A stretch of 64,000 bases of DNA, taken from Paeniglutamicibacter sp. Y32M11. Lineage in GTDB: Bacteria; Actinomycetota; Actinomycetes; Actinomycetales; Micrococcaceae. The position numbers and the translations under genes are program-made. Under the pieces are notes generated by a model. The model worked only from the letters and a program-made list of their open reading frames with translations. It was not told the DNA's origin and made no database searches. The stretch is from the NCBI RefSeq assembly GCF_019285735.1, contig NZ_CP079107.1:806001-870000 (forward strand), written 5' to 3'. Of this stretch, positions 18,766 through 26,892 are shown in pieces (the stretch's first letter is position 1; each line of letters starts with the position of its first letter).

Positions 18766-19836
18766 ATGCGCATCATCAAGCGCAAGGCCGGCATGGCCGC
18801 AAGCATTCTCGGCATTTCTGCCCTCGTTCTTTCCGGCTGCGGTGCGGCCCCAGAGGCAAGTACGTCTAGTTCCTCGGCTCCGACCGTCGACTACACGGCT
18901 TGCATGGTTTCCGATGAGGGTGGATTCGACGACAAGTCGTTCAACCAGGCGTCCTACGAGGGCCTCGTGAAGGCCCAAACCGACTTGGGTGTCAAGATCA
19001 ACAAGGCCGAGTCCAACTCCGCAACCGACATGAAGCCGAACATTGAATCGATGGTCAGCGCAGGCTGCGACATCGTGGCGACCGCCGGCTTCAACATCGG
19101 CGATGCCACCTTGGAAGCTGCCAAGAAGTACCCAGAAGTTAACTTTGCCATCGTCGACTACGGGTACAAGACGCTTCCGGCAAACCTTCGCTCGTTGAGC
19201 TACAACACCGACGAAGCCGCCTTCTTGGCCGGCTACTCGGCAGCCGCATACTCCAAGACCGGGAAGGTCGGGACCTTTGGTGGTGCCGAAATCCCGACCG
19301 TCACCATCTTCATGGAGGGCTTCCTGCAGGGCGTCAACCACTTCAACGAGGTCAAGAACAAGGACGTCAAGGTTGTTGGATGGGGTAGCTCCAAGTCCTT
19401 CGTCAACGACTTCACCGACACCGTGAAGGCCCGTCAGATTTCTGACAACCTGTTGGCCGATGGCGTGGACGTCATCATGCCGGTGGCAGGTCCGCTGGGT
19501 CAGACGGCAGTAGATGCCGTCAACGAGTCTGCTTCCACGACCGACGCCGTTGTCTGGGTTGACACCGATGGGTTCGACTACGCCAAGAACGGCAAGGATG
19601 CCGTCTTGACCTCGGTCATCAAGGAAATGGGCAAGACCGTCGAAGAATCCATCGAGATGGGACTGAACGATAAGTTCAAGTCCGAGGCCTACGTGGGTAC
19701 CCTGTCCAACGGCGGAGTTTCACTCTCGCCGTTCCACAACTTCGCCGACAAGGTCCCCGCCGATCTGCAGTCCGAGGTTGATGCACTGAAGCAGGACATC
19801 ATTGACGGCAAGATTAAGATGTCCGCCGCCAAGTAA
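18766..19836 (+). CDS. BMP-family nucleoside-binding lipoprotein
   Basis: Substrate-binding lipoprotein of an ABC importer, anchored outside the membrane. The signal peptide ends in the lipobox VLSGCG with the lipidated Cys at residue ~22, then a Ser/Thr-rich linker and a periplasmic-binding fold. Family motifs are GGFDDKSFNQASYEG (~45) and DTDGFDYAKNG (~268). Proteins of this family (PnrA, NupN) bind purine or other nucleosides. ATG at 18766 is chosen because the in-frame ATG at 18751 is part of the ribosome-binding site (TGGAGGAAAC). The next gene, separated by a strong hairpin, is the ATPase. Confidence 0.9.
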   Translation: MRIIKRKAGMAASILGISALVLSGCGAAPEASTSSSSAPTVDYTACMVSDEGGFDDKSFNQASYEGLVKAQTDLGVKINKAESNSATDMKPNIESMVSAGCDIVATAGFNIGDATLEAAKKYPEVNFAIVDYGYKTLPANLRSLSYNTDEAAFLAGYSAAAYSKTGKVGTFGGAEIPTVTIFMEGFLQGVNHFNEVKNKDVKVVGWGSSKSFVNDFTDTVKARQISDNLLADGVDVIMPVAGPLGQTAVDAVNESASTTDAVVWVDTDGFDYAKNGKDAVLTSVIKEMGKTVEESIEMGLNDKFKSEAYVGTLSNGGVSLSPFHNFADKVPADLQSEVDALKQDIIDGKIKMSAAK

Positions 19837-19851
19837 CACGTACACCGAGCA

Positions 19852-19892
19852 CGGCTTTGGCCGGGAGGGCGCAGCCCTCCCGGCCAAAGCCG
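19852..19892 (+). terminator. Perfect 19-bp hairpin between lipoprotein and ABC ATPase genes
   Basis: Arms 19852-19870 and 19874-19892 are perfectly complementary over 19 bp, with a GCA loop. There is no T-run, and the downstream gene continues the same transport system. Partial termination, or 3'-end protection that raises lipoprotein expression above that of the membrane parts, is the likely role. Confidence 0.65.
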
Positions 19893-19950
19893 CCTCATCG
19901 GTAAGCTGAAAACGAACCACGCAACCCACCTTCCAAGGGCGGAACACGGA

Positions 19951-21531
19951 ATGAAGTTGGAATTACAAGGGATCACGAAGTCTTTTGACGGATTCGTGGC
20001 CAACGACAGTGTTGATCTCGTCGTAGAACCGGGACAGGTCCACTGTCTGCTGGGGGAAAACGGTGCTGGCAAGTCGACCCTGATGAATGTGCTCTTTGGG
20101 CTCTACGAGCCCACTGCGGGCAGGATCTTGGTGGACGGGAAACCGGTAGTCTTCCGTGGCCCCGGCGATGCCATGGCGGCAGGAATCGGCATGGTGCATC
20201 AGCACTTCATGCTGATTCCAGTATTCACCGTTGCCGAAAATGTTGCCCTAGGCAACGAAAGTACCGGGGTCGGCGGCATCCTGAATCTCGAGGAAACGCG
20301 CCGTTCGATCAAGGAAATCTCCGACCGCTACGGCTTCGACGTTGATCCCGACGCGCTGGTTGAGGACCTGCCGGTAGGCGTCCAGCAACGAGTTGAAATC
20401 ATCAAGGCTCTGGTTCGCAAGGCGAACCTATTGATCTTGGATGAGCCAACAGCCGTGCTGACTCCTCGGGAAACCGACGAGCTGATCTCCATCATTGGCC
20501 AGCTCACGGATTCCGGAACCTCCATCATCTTCATTTCCCACAAGCTCCGGGAGGTCAAAGCCGTCTCGGACAAGATCACCGTGATTCGCCGTGGCAAGGT
20601 CGTGGGCACCGCGAACCCGGATGCGCCCGCCACCGAACTGGCATCGCTGATGGTCGGTCGAGCCGTGGATCTCTCCCTTGGTCGCACCCCGGCCATCCCC
20701 GGAGATGCCATCTTGCAGGTACGCGGGCTCAACGTCCTGAGCGAAACCGGCATCCCCGCGGTTGATCAGGTGTCCTTCGACGTGCATGCTGGGGAAATCC
20801 TCGCCGTTGCCGGTGTCCAAGGAAACGGACAGACCGAACTTGTTGAGGCCATCATGGGGCTGCAAGACAAGGCCACCGGATCCATCTTGCTGGGCGGCGC
20901 TGAACTGCTAGGCCGTAACGTCAAGGACATCATCAATTCCGGTGTTGGTTACGTCCCAGAAGATCGCAGTACCGACGGGCTGATCTCTTCCTTCACCATC
21001 GCCGAGAATCTGATCTTGAACCGCTACGACCACGCGCCGATGGCTCAGGGCGTGGCACTCAAGCTGCCGGCGATTGCCGCCAACGCCAAGGAAAAAGTTG
21101 CCGAATACGACATCAGAGCAGGGTCCTCGCAGGCCCTCGCCTCAACACTCTCCGGTGGCAACCAGCAAAAGATCGTTTTGGCCAGGGAATTTTCACGCCC
21201 GCTGAAGCTCTTCATCGCTGCCCAACCCACCCGCGGCGTGGACGTCGGCTCGATCGAGTTCCTGCATCGCCGGATCTTGGCCGAACGCGATGCCGGCACC
21301 CCGGTCATCATTGTCTCCACCGAACTCGATGAGGTCATGGAGCTTGGGGACCGCATCGCTGTGCTCTTCCACGGGCAATTGATGGGCATCGTGCCGGGTA
21401 ACACCAGCCGCGATATTCTTGGCCTGATGATGGCCGGGGCAAATGCCGAAGAAGCCCTCGCCGAGGTCGCTGCGCAGCAGGTTCCGACCACGATCAAAGA
21501 CGAACCGACGTTGCCGGGAGGCATCGCATGA
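19951..21531 (+). CDS. Nucleoside ABC transporter, duplicated ATP-binding protein
   Basis: Double ATPase of 526 residues, like NupO/RbsA. The first half has Walker A GENGAGKST (~34), the Q-loop region HQHFMLIPV and Walker B LLILDEPTAVL (~164) with the signature region LPVGVQQRVEI. The second half has the degenerate Walker A GVQGNGQTE and an intact LSGGNQQK signature (~400). The Walker B position there reads LKLFIAAQPTRGVDVGS, with Ala-Gln in place of Asp-Glu, so the second site is probably poor at hydrolysis, as is common in this family. ATG at 19951 has AAGGGCGG upstream; the stop overlaps the permease by 4 nt. Confidence 0.93.
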   Translation: MKLELQGITKSFDGFVANDSVDLVVEPGQVHCLLGENGAGKSTLMNVLFGLYEPTAGRILVDGKPVVFRGPGDAMAAGIGMVHQHFMLIPVFTVAENVALGNESTGVGGILNLEETRRSIKEISDRYGFDVDPDALVEDLPVGVQQRVEIIKALVRKANLLILDEPTAVLTPRETDELISIIGQLTDSGTSIIFISHKLREVKAVSDKITVIRRGKVVGTANPDAPATELASLMVGRAVDLSLGRTPAIPGDAILQVRGLNVLSETGIPAVDQVSFDVHAGEILAVAGVQGNGQTELVEAIMGLQDKATGSILLGGAELLGRNVKDIINSGVGYVPEDRSTDGLISSFTIAENLILNRYDHAPMAQGVALKLPAIAANAKEKVAEYDIRAGSSQALASTLSGGNQQKIVLAREFSRPLKLFIAAQPTRGVDVGSIEFLHRRILAERDAGTPVIIVSTELDEVMELGDRIAVLFHGQLMGIVPGNTSRDILGLMMAGANAEEALAEVAAQQVPTTIKDEPTLPGGIA

Positions 21532-22775
21532 CCAGCACCATAAAGAAACACAACACCACCCTGGGGACGCGTCTGCGCGGCTCATTCTTCTTGGTGTCGC
21601 TGCTCGCCATCGTGCTTTCCCTGATCGTCGGTGGACTCTTGATCGCCGTGACCGATGAGGAGACCGCCAAAGCGGCAAAGTACCTCTTTGCCGCCCCCGG
21701 CGACACCCTCAGCGCGGCATGGAAGGCAGCGGCAGGTGCCTACGCAGCCATGTTCCGCGGCGCCATCTTCAACTATCAGGCCGAATCCTTCACCGGCATG
21801 ATCAAACCGATCACCGAAACCCTGACCATGGCAACCCCGCTGATCACTGCGGCGCTGGGTGTGGCTCTGGCCTTCAGGGCCGGTTTGTTCAACATTGGTG
21901 CCCAGGGTCAACTGATTATCGGTGCTGTGCTCGCCGGCTACATTGGCTTCACCTTGAACCTGCCGTGGCCGCTTCACATCCTGCTGGTGGTTCTTGCCGC
22001 GGCACTCGGTGGCGCCCTCTGGGGTGGCATCGTGGGCTTGCTCAAGGCTCGCACCGGTGCCCACGAGGTGATCGTGACCATCATGCTCAACTACGTGGCC
22101 GTATACCTGTTGGCTTTCCTGCTCAGTACGCCGATGATGCAACGCCCCGGTTCCAACGACCCGGTCAGTCAGATCATTCACGATTCGGCAAAATACCCGC
22201 TGATCTTCGGACCCGACTTCCGGGTTCACTTCGGACTCATCCTTGGCCTGCTGGCAACGTGGGGAGTCTGGTGGCTGCTTGAACGCTCCACCCTCGGCTT
22301 TGAACTCAAGGCAGTGGGCGCCAACCCTTCGGCATCACGCACCGCGGGCATCAATACCACCCGCGTGACAATTCTTGCCATGGTGCTGGCCGGTGCTCTG
22401 GCCGGCATGGCCGGAGCATCCCAAGTCAGCGGCACCGAACACTTTGTGGTGGGCGGTGTGGCGGCAAGCATCGGCTTTGACGCCATCACCGTTGCACTGC
22501 TGGGCCGTTCCCGCCCGCTGGGTGTGCTGGTAGCTGCCCTACTCTTTGGTGCCTTCCGCGCCGGCGGCGTGGCCATGCAAACTCAAACCGGCACACCCAT
22601 CGACATTGTGCTTGTGGTTCAATCACTGATCGTGCTCTTCATTGCGGCGCCGCCGCTGGTGCGTTCGATCTTCGGAATGAACGCCCGCAAGGCACGCGCG
22701 GCAGCAGCCGATGATTCCAAGAACACCACACCGACCCCGCCGAGCGGCACCGTCACCTCCGGGAGCACCCTGTGA
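21528..22775 (+). CDS. Nucleoside ABC transporter permease 1
   Basis: Membrane subunit of the BMP importer, 415 residues with about nine or ten helices. It belongs to the branched-chain/ribose permease superfamily (BPD_transp_2): note LFNIGAQGQLIIGAVLAGY (~120), HEVIVTIMLNYVAVYLL (~180) and LERSTLGFELKAVGANPSASR (~250-270), the cytosolic loop that meets the ATPase. ATGA overlap with the ATPase gene and GTGA overlap with the second permease show tight coupling. The C-terminal ~30 residues are Thr/Pro/Ser-rich and hydrophilic. Confidence 0.92.
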   Translation: MTSTIKKHNTTLGTRLRGSFFLVSLLAIVLSLIVGGLLIAVTDEETAKAAKYLFAAPGDTLSAAWKAAAGAYAAMFRGAIFNYQAESFTGMIKPITETLTMATPLITAALGVALAFRAGLFNIGAQGQLIIGAVLAGYIGFTLNLPWPLHILLVVLAAALGGALWGGIVGLLKARTGAHEVIVTIMLNYVAVYLLAFLLSTPMMQRPGSNDPVSQIIHDSAKYPLIFGPDFRVHFGLILGLLATWGVWWLLERSTLGFELKAVGANPSASRTAGINTTRVTILAMVLAGALAGMAGASQVSGTEHFVVGGVAASIGFDAITVALLGRSRPLGVLVAALLFGAFRAGGVAMQTQTGTPIDIVLVVQSLIVLFIAAPPLVRSIFGMNARKARAAAADDSKNTTPTPPSGTVTSGSTL

Positions 22776-24088
22776 AAACCACCGAATCAACTCACGCTGC
22801 CCCCGGGCACCGCGCCTCCGGCAAAAGCACCGGAACCGTCGTCCCGGTCCTGGTGCGCGATAGGAAACCCGTGATCGGTTACGGGATCGGCGCATTAATC
22901 GCACTGCTGTTCTTCGCCATCGGTGCCCCCTCGGCGTTGGCCACCTTCAGGCTTTCCTCTGCCGGGGACGCCGTTGAATTACCGCCGCTGGCGATCCCCT
23001 CGGCGGCGGCCGGTTGGGTACTGGCGGCTCTGCTGGTGGCAGCCACCGTGTATGCCTGGCTCAATCTGCGCGCCGGGCGGAAGAACCCTGGCTGGCTGGC
23101 TTTAACCTACGGCCTGGCTTTCCTGATGGCCTTCCTGATCTGGGTGGTGGGTTCGGCGAATAACCCGAACATTTCCCTGATCACACTCCTGGGCGGTTCG
23201 ATCGCCTTGGCCCTGCCGATGGTCTTCGGCTCGCTCTCCGGTGTCTTGTCCGAACGCTCCGGCGTGGTGAACATTGCCATCGAAGGTCAGCTGCTGCTTG
23301 GTGCCTTCGCCGCAGCCGTCGGCGGATCGATCACGCAGAACGTTTATGTGGCCCTGATCTGCGCAGCAGTCGGCGGTGTGGTGGTTTCGGCGCTGCTGGC
23401 CCTGTTCGCCATCAAGTATCTGGTCAACCAAATCATCGTGGGCGTGGTGCTCAACGTGCTGGTATCGGGTCTAACGGCGTTCTTGTTCGGTACGCTGCTG
23501 GCTCCGAACGCCGACGCGCTCAATTCCCCGCCGCGGCTGCGTAGCTTCTCGATCCCCGGCCTGGCCGACATTCCCATCCTGGGACCGTTGCTGTTCCGCC
23601 AGACCCTGCTGGGCTACCTCATGTTCATTGCCGTGGCCATCGTCTGGTTTGCGCTGTACAAGACGCGCTGGGGACTGCGGGTGCGTGCCGTGGGTGAGCA
23701 CCCCAAGGCCGCAGACACCGTGGGTATCAATGTGAATCGGACCCGCGTCATCAACGTGTTGATCGGTGGTGCCGTGGCCGGACTGGGTGGTAGCTATTAC
23801 ACGCTGGTCTCGGTCAGCCAGTTCTCCCGAGACATGACTGCCGGTGCGGGCTTCATCGCCTTGGCGGCGCTGATTTTCGGCCGCTGGAACCCGCTCGGCG
23901 CGTTCTTCGCCGCCCTGCTCTTCGGCTTCGCCACCAACCTGCAATATGTTCTGGCGCAGGCGGGAACCGCCGTACCCAGCCAGTTCATGGCGATGCTGCC
24001 CTACGTGGTCACCATCTTCGCCGTGGCCGGGCTGGTCGGTAAATCCCGGGGCCCGGCGGCCGCCGGCGAACCCTATGTGAAGGGCTAG
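22772..24088 (+). CDS. Nucleoside ABC transporter permease 2
   Basis: Second membrane subunit, 438 residues, with a hydrophilic 35-residue N-terminus and about ten helices. It has the same superfamily layout as permease 1: SERSGVVNIAIEGQLLLGAF (~155-175), VNQIIVGVVLNVLVSGL (~212) and the coupling loop YKTRWGLRVRAVGEHPKAAD (~295). The start is GTG at 22772, overlapping the upstream stop (GTGA). Cytidine deaminase follows after 7 nt, so uptake and catabolism are on one transcript. Confidence 0.92.
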   Translation: MKTTESTHAAPGHRASGKSTGTVVPVLVRDRKPVIGYGIGALIALLFFAIGAPSALATFRLSSAGDAVELPPLAIPSAAAGWVLAALLVAATVYAWLNLRAGRKNPGWLALTYGLAFLMAFLIWVVGSANNPNISLITLLGGSIALALPMVFGSLSGVLSERSGVVNIAIEGQLLLGAFAAAVGGSITQNVYVALICAAVGGVVVSALLALFAIKYLVNQIIVGVVLNVLVSGLTAFLFGTLLAPNADALNSPPRLRSFSIPGLADIPILGPLLFRQTLLGYLMFIAVAIVWFALYKTRWGLRVRAVGEHPKAADTVGINVNRTRVINVLIGGAVAGLGGSYYTLVSVSQFSRDMTAGAGFIALAALIFGRWNPLGAFFAALLFGFATNLQYVLAQAGTAVPSQFMAMLPYVVTIFAVAGLVGKSRGPAAAGEPYVKG

Positions 24089-24095
24089 GGCTAGC

Positions 24096-24515
24096 GTGAT
24101 CACCGATGCGACTAGTTCCCTGCCGCCCGTGGATGAAGCAGCCTGGGAGGTGCTGCGCCTGGCCGCCATCACGGCCAGAGACCGCGCCTACGCACCGTAT
24201 TCGAAGTTCAAGGTGGGCGCCGCGGCGCTGACCGAGGACGGACGGGTGATCTCCGGCTGCAACGTGGAGAACGCCGCCTACGGGGTGACGCTGTGCGCCG
24301 AATGCTCGATGATCGGTGAACTCTTTGCCACCGGAGGCGGCAAATTGCACGCGTTCTACTGCGTGGATGCCAGCGGCACCGCGCTGATGCCCTGCGGACG
24401 CTGCCGGCAGCTGCTCTCCGAGCATCGCGGTGAGAACATGAGCCTGATGACCCCACGCGGCATCATGTCCATGGACCAGGTGCTTCCCGACGCCTTCGGC
24501 CCGCACAACCTATAA
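24096..24515 (+). CDS. cdd: Cytidine deaminase
   Basis: Zinc enzyme converting cytidine and deoxycytidine to uridine and deoxyuridine. 139 residues, the short tetrameric type. The zinc site is complete: Cys and catalytic Glu in TLCAECSMIG (~69) and PCGRCRQLL (~98-106); the substrate segment is FKVGAAAL and GCNVENAAYG. GTG at 24096 lies 7 nt after the permease stop. A strong terminator follows at once, so the transport-cdd transcript ends here. Confidence 0.94.
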   Translation: MITDATSSLPPVDEAAWEVLRLAAITARDRAYAPYSKFKVGAAALTEDGRVISGCNVENAAYGVTLCAECSMIGELFATGGGKLHAFYCVDASGTALMPCGRCRQLLSEHRGENMSLMTPRGIMSMDQVLPDAFGPHNL

Positions 24516-24521
24516 ATCATC

Positions 24522-24562
24522 TGCCCCGCCCGCCACAGAATGGCGCGGCGGGGCAACTTTTT
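24522..24562 (+). terminator. Rho-independent terminator after cdd
   Basis: TGCCCCGCC (24522-24530) continued by CGCCA pairs with TGGCG and GGCGGGGCA (24547-24555) around a CAGAA loop, with one bulged C. ACTTTTTT follows. Textbook form; deoA starts only 18 nt later, so deoA depends on read-through or its own promoter inside this region. Confidence 0.88.
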
Positions 24563-24580
24563 TACAGAAACGGAGCATTC

Positions 24581-25894
24581 ATGAGCACCGAGACCTTCGA
24601 CGCCGTTGACATCATCCGCGTTAAGCGCGACCGCGGCACCCTTTCGCCAGAACAGATCGACTGGACCATCGACGCCTACACCCGTGGTGTCATCGCCGAG
24701 GAACAGATGGCGGCGCTGAACATGGCCATTTTGCTCAACGGCATGGACCGCGCGGAGATCTCGCGCTGGACCACCGCCATGATCAATTCGGGGGAGCGCA
24801 TGGATTTCTCCACGCTGCGCACTCCGGCCGGGTTGGCGCTGCCCACCACTGACAAGCACTCCACCGGCGGTGTGGGGGATAAGATCACCCTGCCGCTGGC
24901 CCCATTGGTTGCCGTCTTCGGTGTGGCGGTCCCGCAGCTCTCGGGCCGTGGACTGGGACACACCGGTGGCACGCTAGATAAGCTCGAATCAATCTCCGGC
25001 TGGCGGGCCGAGTTGTCTAACGCGGAGATGATGGCTCAGCTTTCCGAAGTGGGCGCGGTCATCTGCGCCGCCGGTGCCTCTCTGGCCCCGGCCGATAAGA
25101 AGCTCTACGCACTGCGCGATGTTACCGGCACGGTGGAGTCGATCCCATTGATCGCCTCCTCGATCATGAGTAAGAAGATCGCCGAGGGCACCGGTGCCCT
25201 GGTCTTGGATGTGAAGGTCGGCTCCGGTGCCTTCATGAAAAAGCTTGAGGACGCCCGGGAATTGGCCCGCACCATGGTGAACCTTGGCACCGACGCCGGG
25301 GTGCGCACCGTGGCACTGCTGACCAATATGGACACCCCGCTGGGACTCACCGCCGGCAACGCCATCGAGGTCCAGGAATCCCTCGAGGTACTCGCCGGCG
25401 GGGGACCGGCGGACGTGGTGGAACTGACCATCAAGCTAGCCACCGAGATGCTTGAGGGCGCCGGGGTGCGCGATGCTGACGTGGAGGCCGCCCTGAAAGA
25501 CGGCCGAGCCATGGATAAGTGGCGTGCCATGATCTCCGCCCAGGGCGGGGACAACGCCGCGCCGCTGCCGGTGGCCAAGGAATCCGAGACGATCTACGCC
25601 CAAGCCGATGGGGTGCTCACCGCCCTGGATGCGATGGATGTGGGTGTTGCTGCCTGGCGCCTGGGTGCCGGGCGTGCCCGCCGGGCGGACCCGGTGCAGG
25701 CCGGTGCCGGGGTGCGATTGCATGCCAAGCCCGGGGACGTGGTGCGCCGTGGTACACCATTGGCCACGATGCTCACCGATACCCCGGAGCGCTTCGAACG
25801 GGCCCGAGAATTGCTGATCGGGGCGGCCACCATCGCCCCGGAGGGCAGTCGCCCGGAGATGAGCCTGGTGCTCGATCGCATCGATGCCTCCTAA
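24581..25894 (+). CDS. deoA: Thymidine phosphorylase / pyrimidine-nucleoside phosphorylase
   Basis: Splits (deoxy)pyrimidine nucleosides with phosphate into base and sugar-1-P. 437 residues. Landmarks in order: helical N-terminal domain, KHSTGGVGDKITLPLAPL (~87-104, phosphate site), SGRGLGHTGGTLDKLE (~122-137), DVTGTVESIPLIASSIMSKK (~180-200), and the C-terminal pyrimidine-nucleoside phosphorylase domain with HAKPGDVVRRGTPLATM (~385). ATG at 24581 has ACGGAG 6 nt upstream. It continues the nucleoside theme after the terminator. Confidence 0.94.
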   Translation: MSTETFDAVDIIRVKRDRGTLSPEQIDWTIDAYTRGVIAEEQMAALNMAILLNGMDRAEISRWTTAMINSGERMDFSTLRTPAGLALPTTDKHSTGGVGDKITLPLAPLVAVFGVAVPQLSGRGLGHTGGTLDKLESISGWRAELSNAEMMAQLSEVGAVICAAGASLAPADKKLYALRDVTGTVESIPLIASSIMSKKIAEGTGALVLDVKVGSGAFMKKLEDARELARTMVNLGTDAGVRTVALLTNMDTPLGLTAGNAIEVQESLEVLAGGGPADVVELTIKLATEMLEGAGVRDADVEAALKDGRAMDKWRAMISAQGGDNAAPLPVAKESETIYAQADGVLTALDAMDVGVAAWRLGAGRARRADPVQAGAGVRLHAKPGDVVRRGTPLATMLTDTPERFERARELLIGAATIAPEGSRPEMSLVLDRIDAS

Positions 25895-25995
25895 GGCGGT
25901 GAACAGGAACCCATCCGTGATCCGCAAGGAGGAGGGATGCGCCACACTATTCAGCCTGCGGAATGATGCGCCGGGTACACAAAGTGCGGGAGAAT

Positions 25996-26013
25996 AAGAG
26001 TCACGTGGCTCTT
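25996..26013. promoter_or_regulatory. 18-bp palindrome, possible operator upstream of the DedA gene
   Basis: AAGAG-T-CACGTG-G-CTCTT is symmetric except at one base pair. It lies 73 nt before the DedA start and 102 nt after the deoA stop. Such symmetry in a promoter-size gap suggests a dimeric repressor site. Nothing else was recognised in this gap. Confidence 0.4.
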
Positions 26014-26085
26014 GGGACCACGCTTGTGTGCACCGGCGGTCTTATCCCGGAGCGCACATCACCGTTATGGAAAGCCGGTTTGTGA

Positions 26086-26805
26086 GTGGACCTGATCAAT
26101 GAAGCCATCGTGCACGCGGCAAATGCGTGGTGGATCCTTCCGGTGGTGTGCCTGTTCTGTTTCATCGACGGATTTTTACCGATCCTGCCCTCCGAGACGC
26201 TGCTGGTGGCCCTGGGCGTTGTTGCCGCGGGTACCGGGATCCCGAATGTCTATTTGCTGATCCTGGCCGGTGCCGTTGGGGCGATCGTGGGAGACCAGGT
26301 GGCCTACCGCCTGGGCCGGCGGATCGGGACCGAACGTTTTGGGTGGATGCGCAGACCGCGCACCCAAAAGCTCTTTGCCTTTGCCCGGCACGAGCTGAAC
26401 CGACGCGGGGCCATGCTCATCTTTACCGCCCGTTATGTCCCCATCGGGCGCGTGGTGGTAAACCTCAGCGCCGGCGCCACCGGATTCTCGCTGCGCCGCT
26501 TTACCCTGCTTGATGTTATTGGCTGCCTGACCTGGGCCAGCTATTCGGTGGCCATCGGCGTGGTGGCAGGTGCCTGGTTCCACGACAACCAACTGTTGGG
26601 GATCATCCTTTCGGTCGCTCTGGCCATCGTGATGGGATCACTGATCGACAAGCTCAGCCACGCCGTTCTGGTGAGGCTCGGACGTCGCGGCCACGGGGGA
26701 TCACCGGCCAGCGACCAGATCGCGGAGACGAGTACACTCGATCGCCCGGTGCGAGTTCCGGGCGACGAAAATGGTGAACTGGGCCTCGGGCCCGGCGGTC
26801 AGTAG
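26086..26805 (+). CDS. DedA-family membrane protein
   Basis: Integral membrane protein of 239 residues with about five hydrophobic segments, one of them a possible re-entrant loop. Family motifs are DGFLPILPSETLLVALGV (~26-43) with the acidic/proline re-entrant segment, GDQVAYRLGRRIG (~66) and the double-Arg TARYVPIGRVVVNLSAG (~112-128). DedA proteins act in membrane homeostasis, some as lipid scramblases or flippases (for example of undecaprenyl phosphate); the precise role here is unknown. GTG at 26086 is the only good start. The C-terminal ~40 residues are hydrophilic. It is placed between two nucleoside genes. Confidence 0.88.
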   Translation: MDLINEAIVHAANAWWILPVVCLFCFIDGFLPILPSETLLVALGVVAAGTGIPNVYLLILAGAVGAIVGDQVAYRLGRRIGTERFGWMRRPRTQKLFAFARHELNRRGAMLIFTARYVPIGRVVVNLSAGATGFSLRRFTLLDVIGCLTWASYSVAIGVVAGAWFHDNQLLGIILSVALAIVMGSLIDKLSHAVLVRLGRRGHGGSPASDQIAETSTLDRPVRVPGDENGELGLGPGGQ

Positions 26806-26892
26806 AACAGCTGCACGGCCTTGGGTGAACATTTGGTCCAACACTGCACCTACCCACTGTCGGAAGCAGCATTGCCCCGATAGGCTGGGCAG

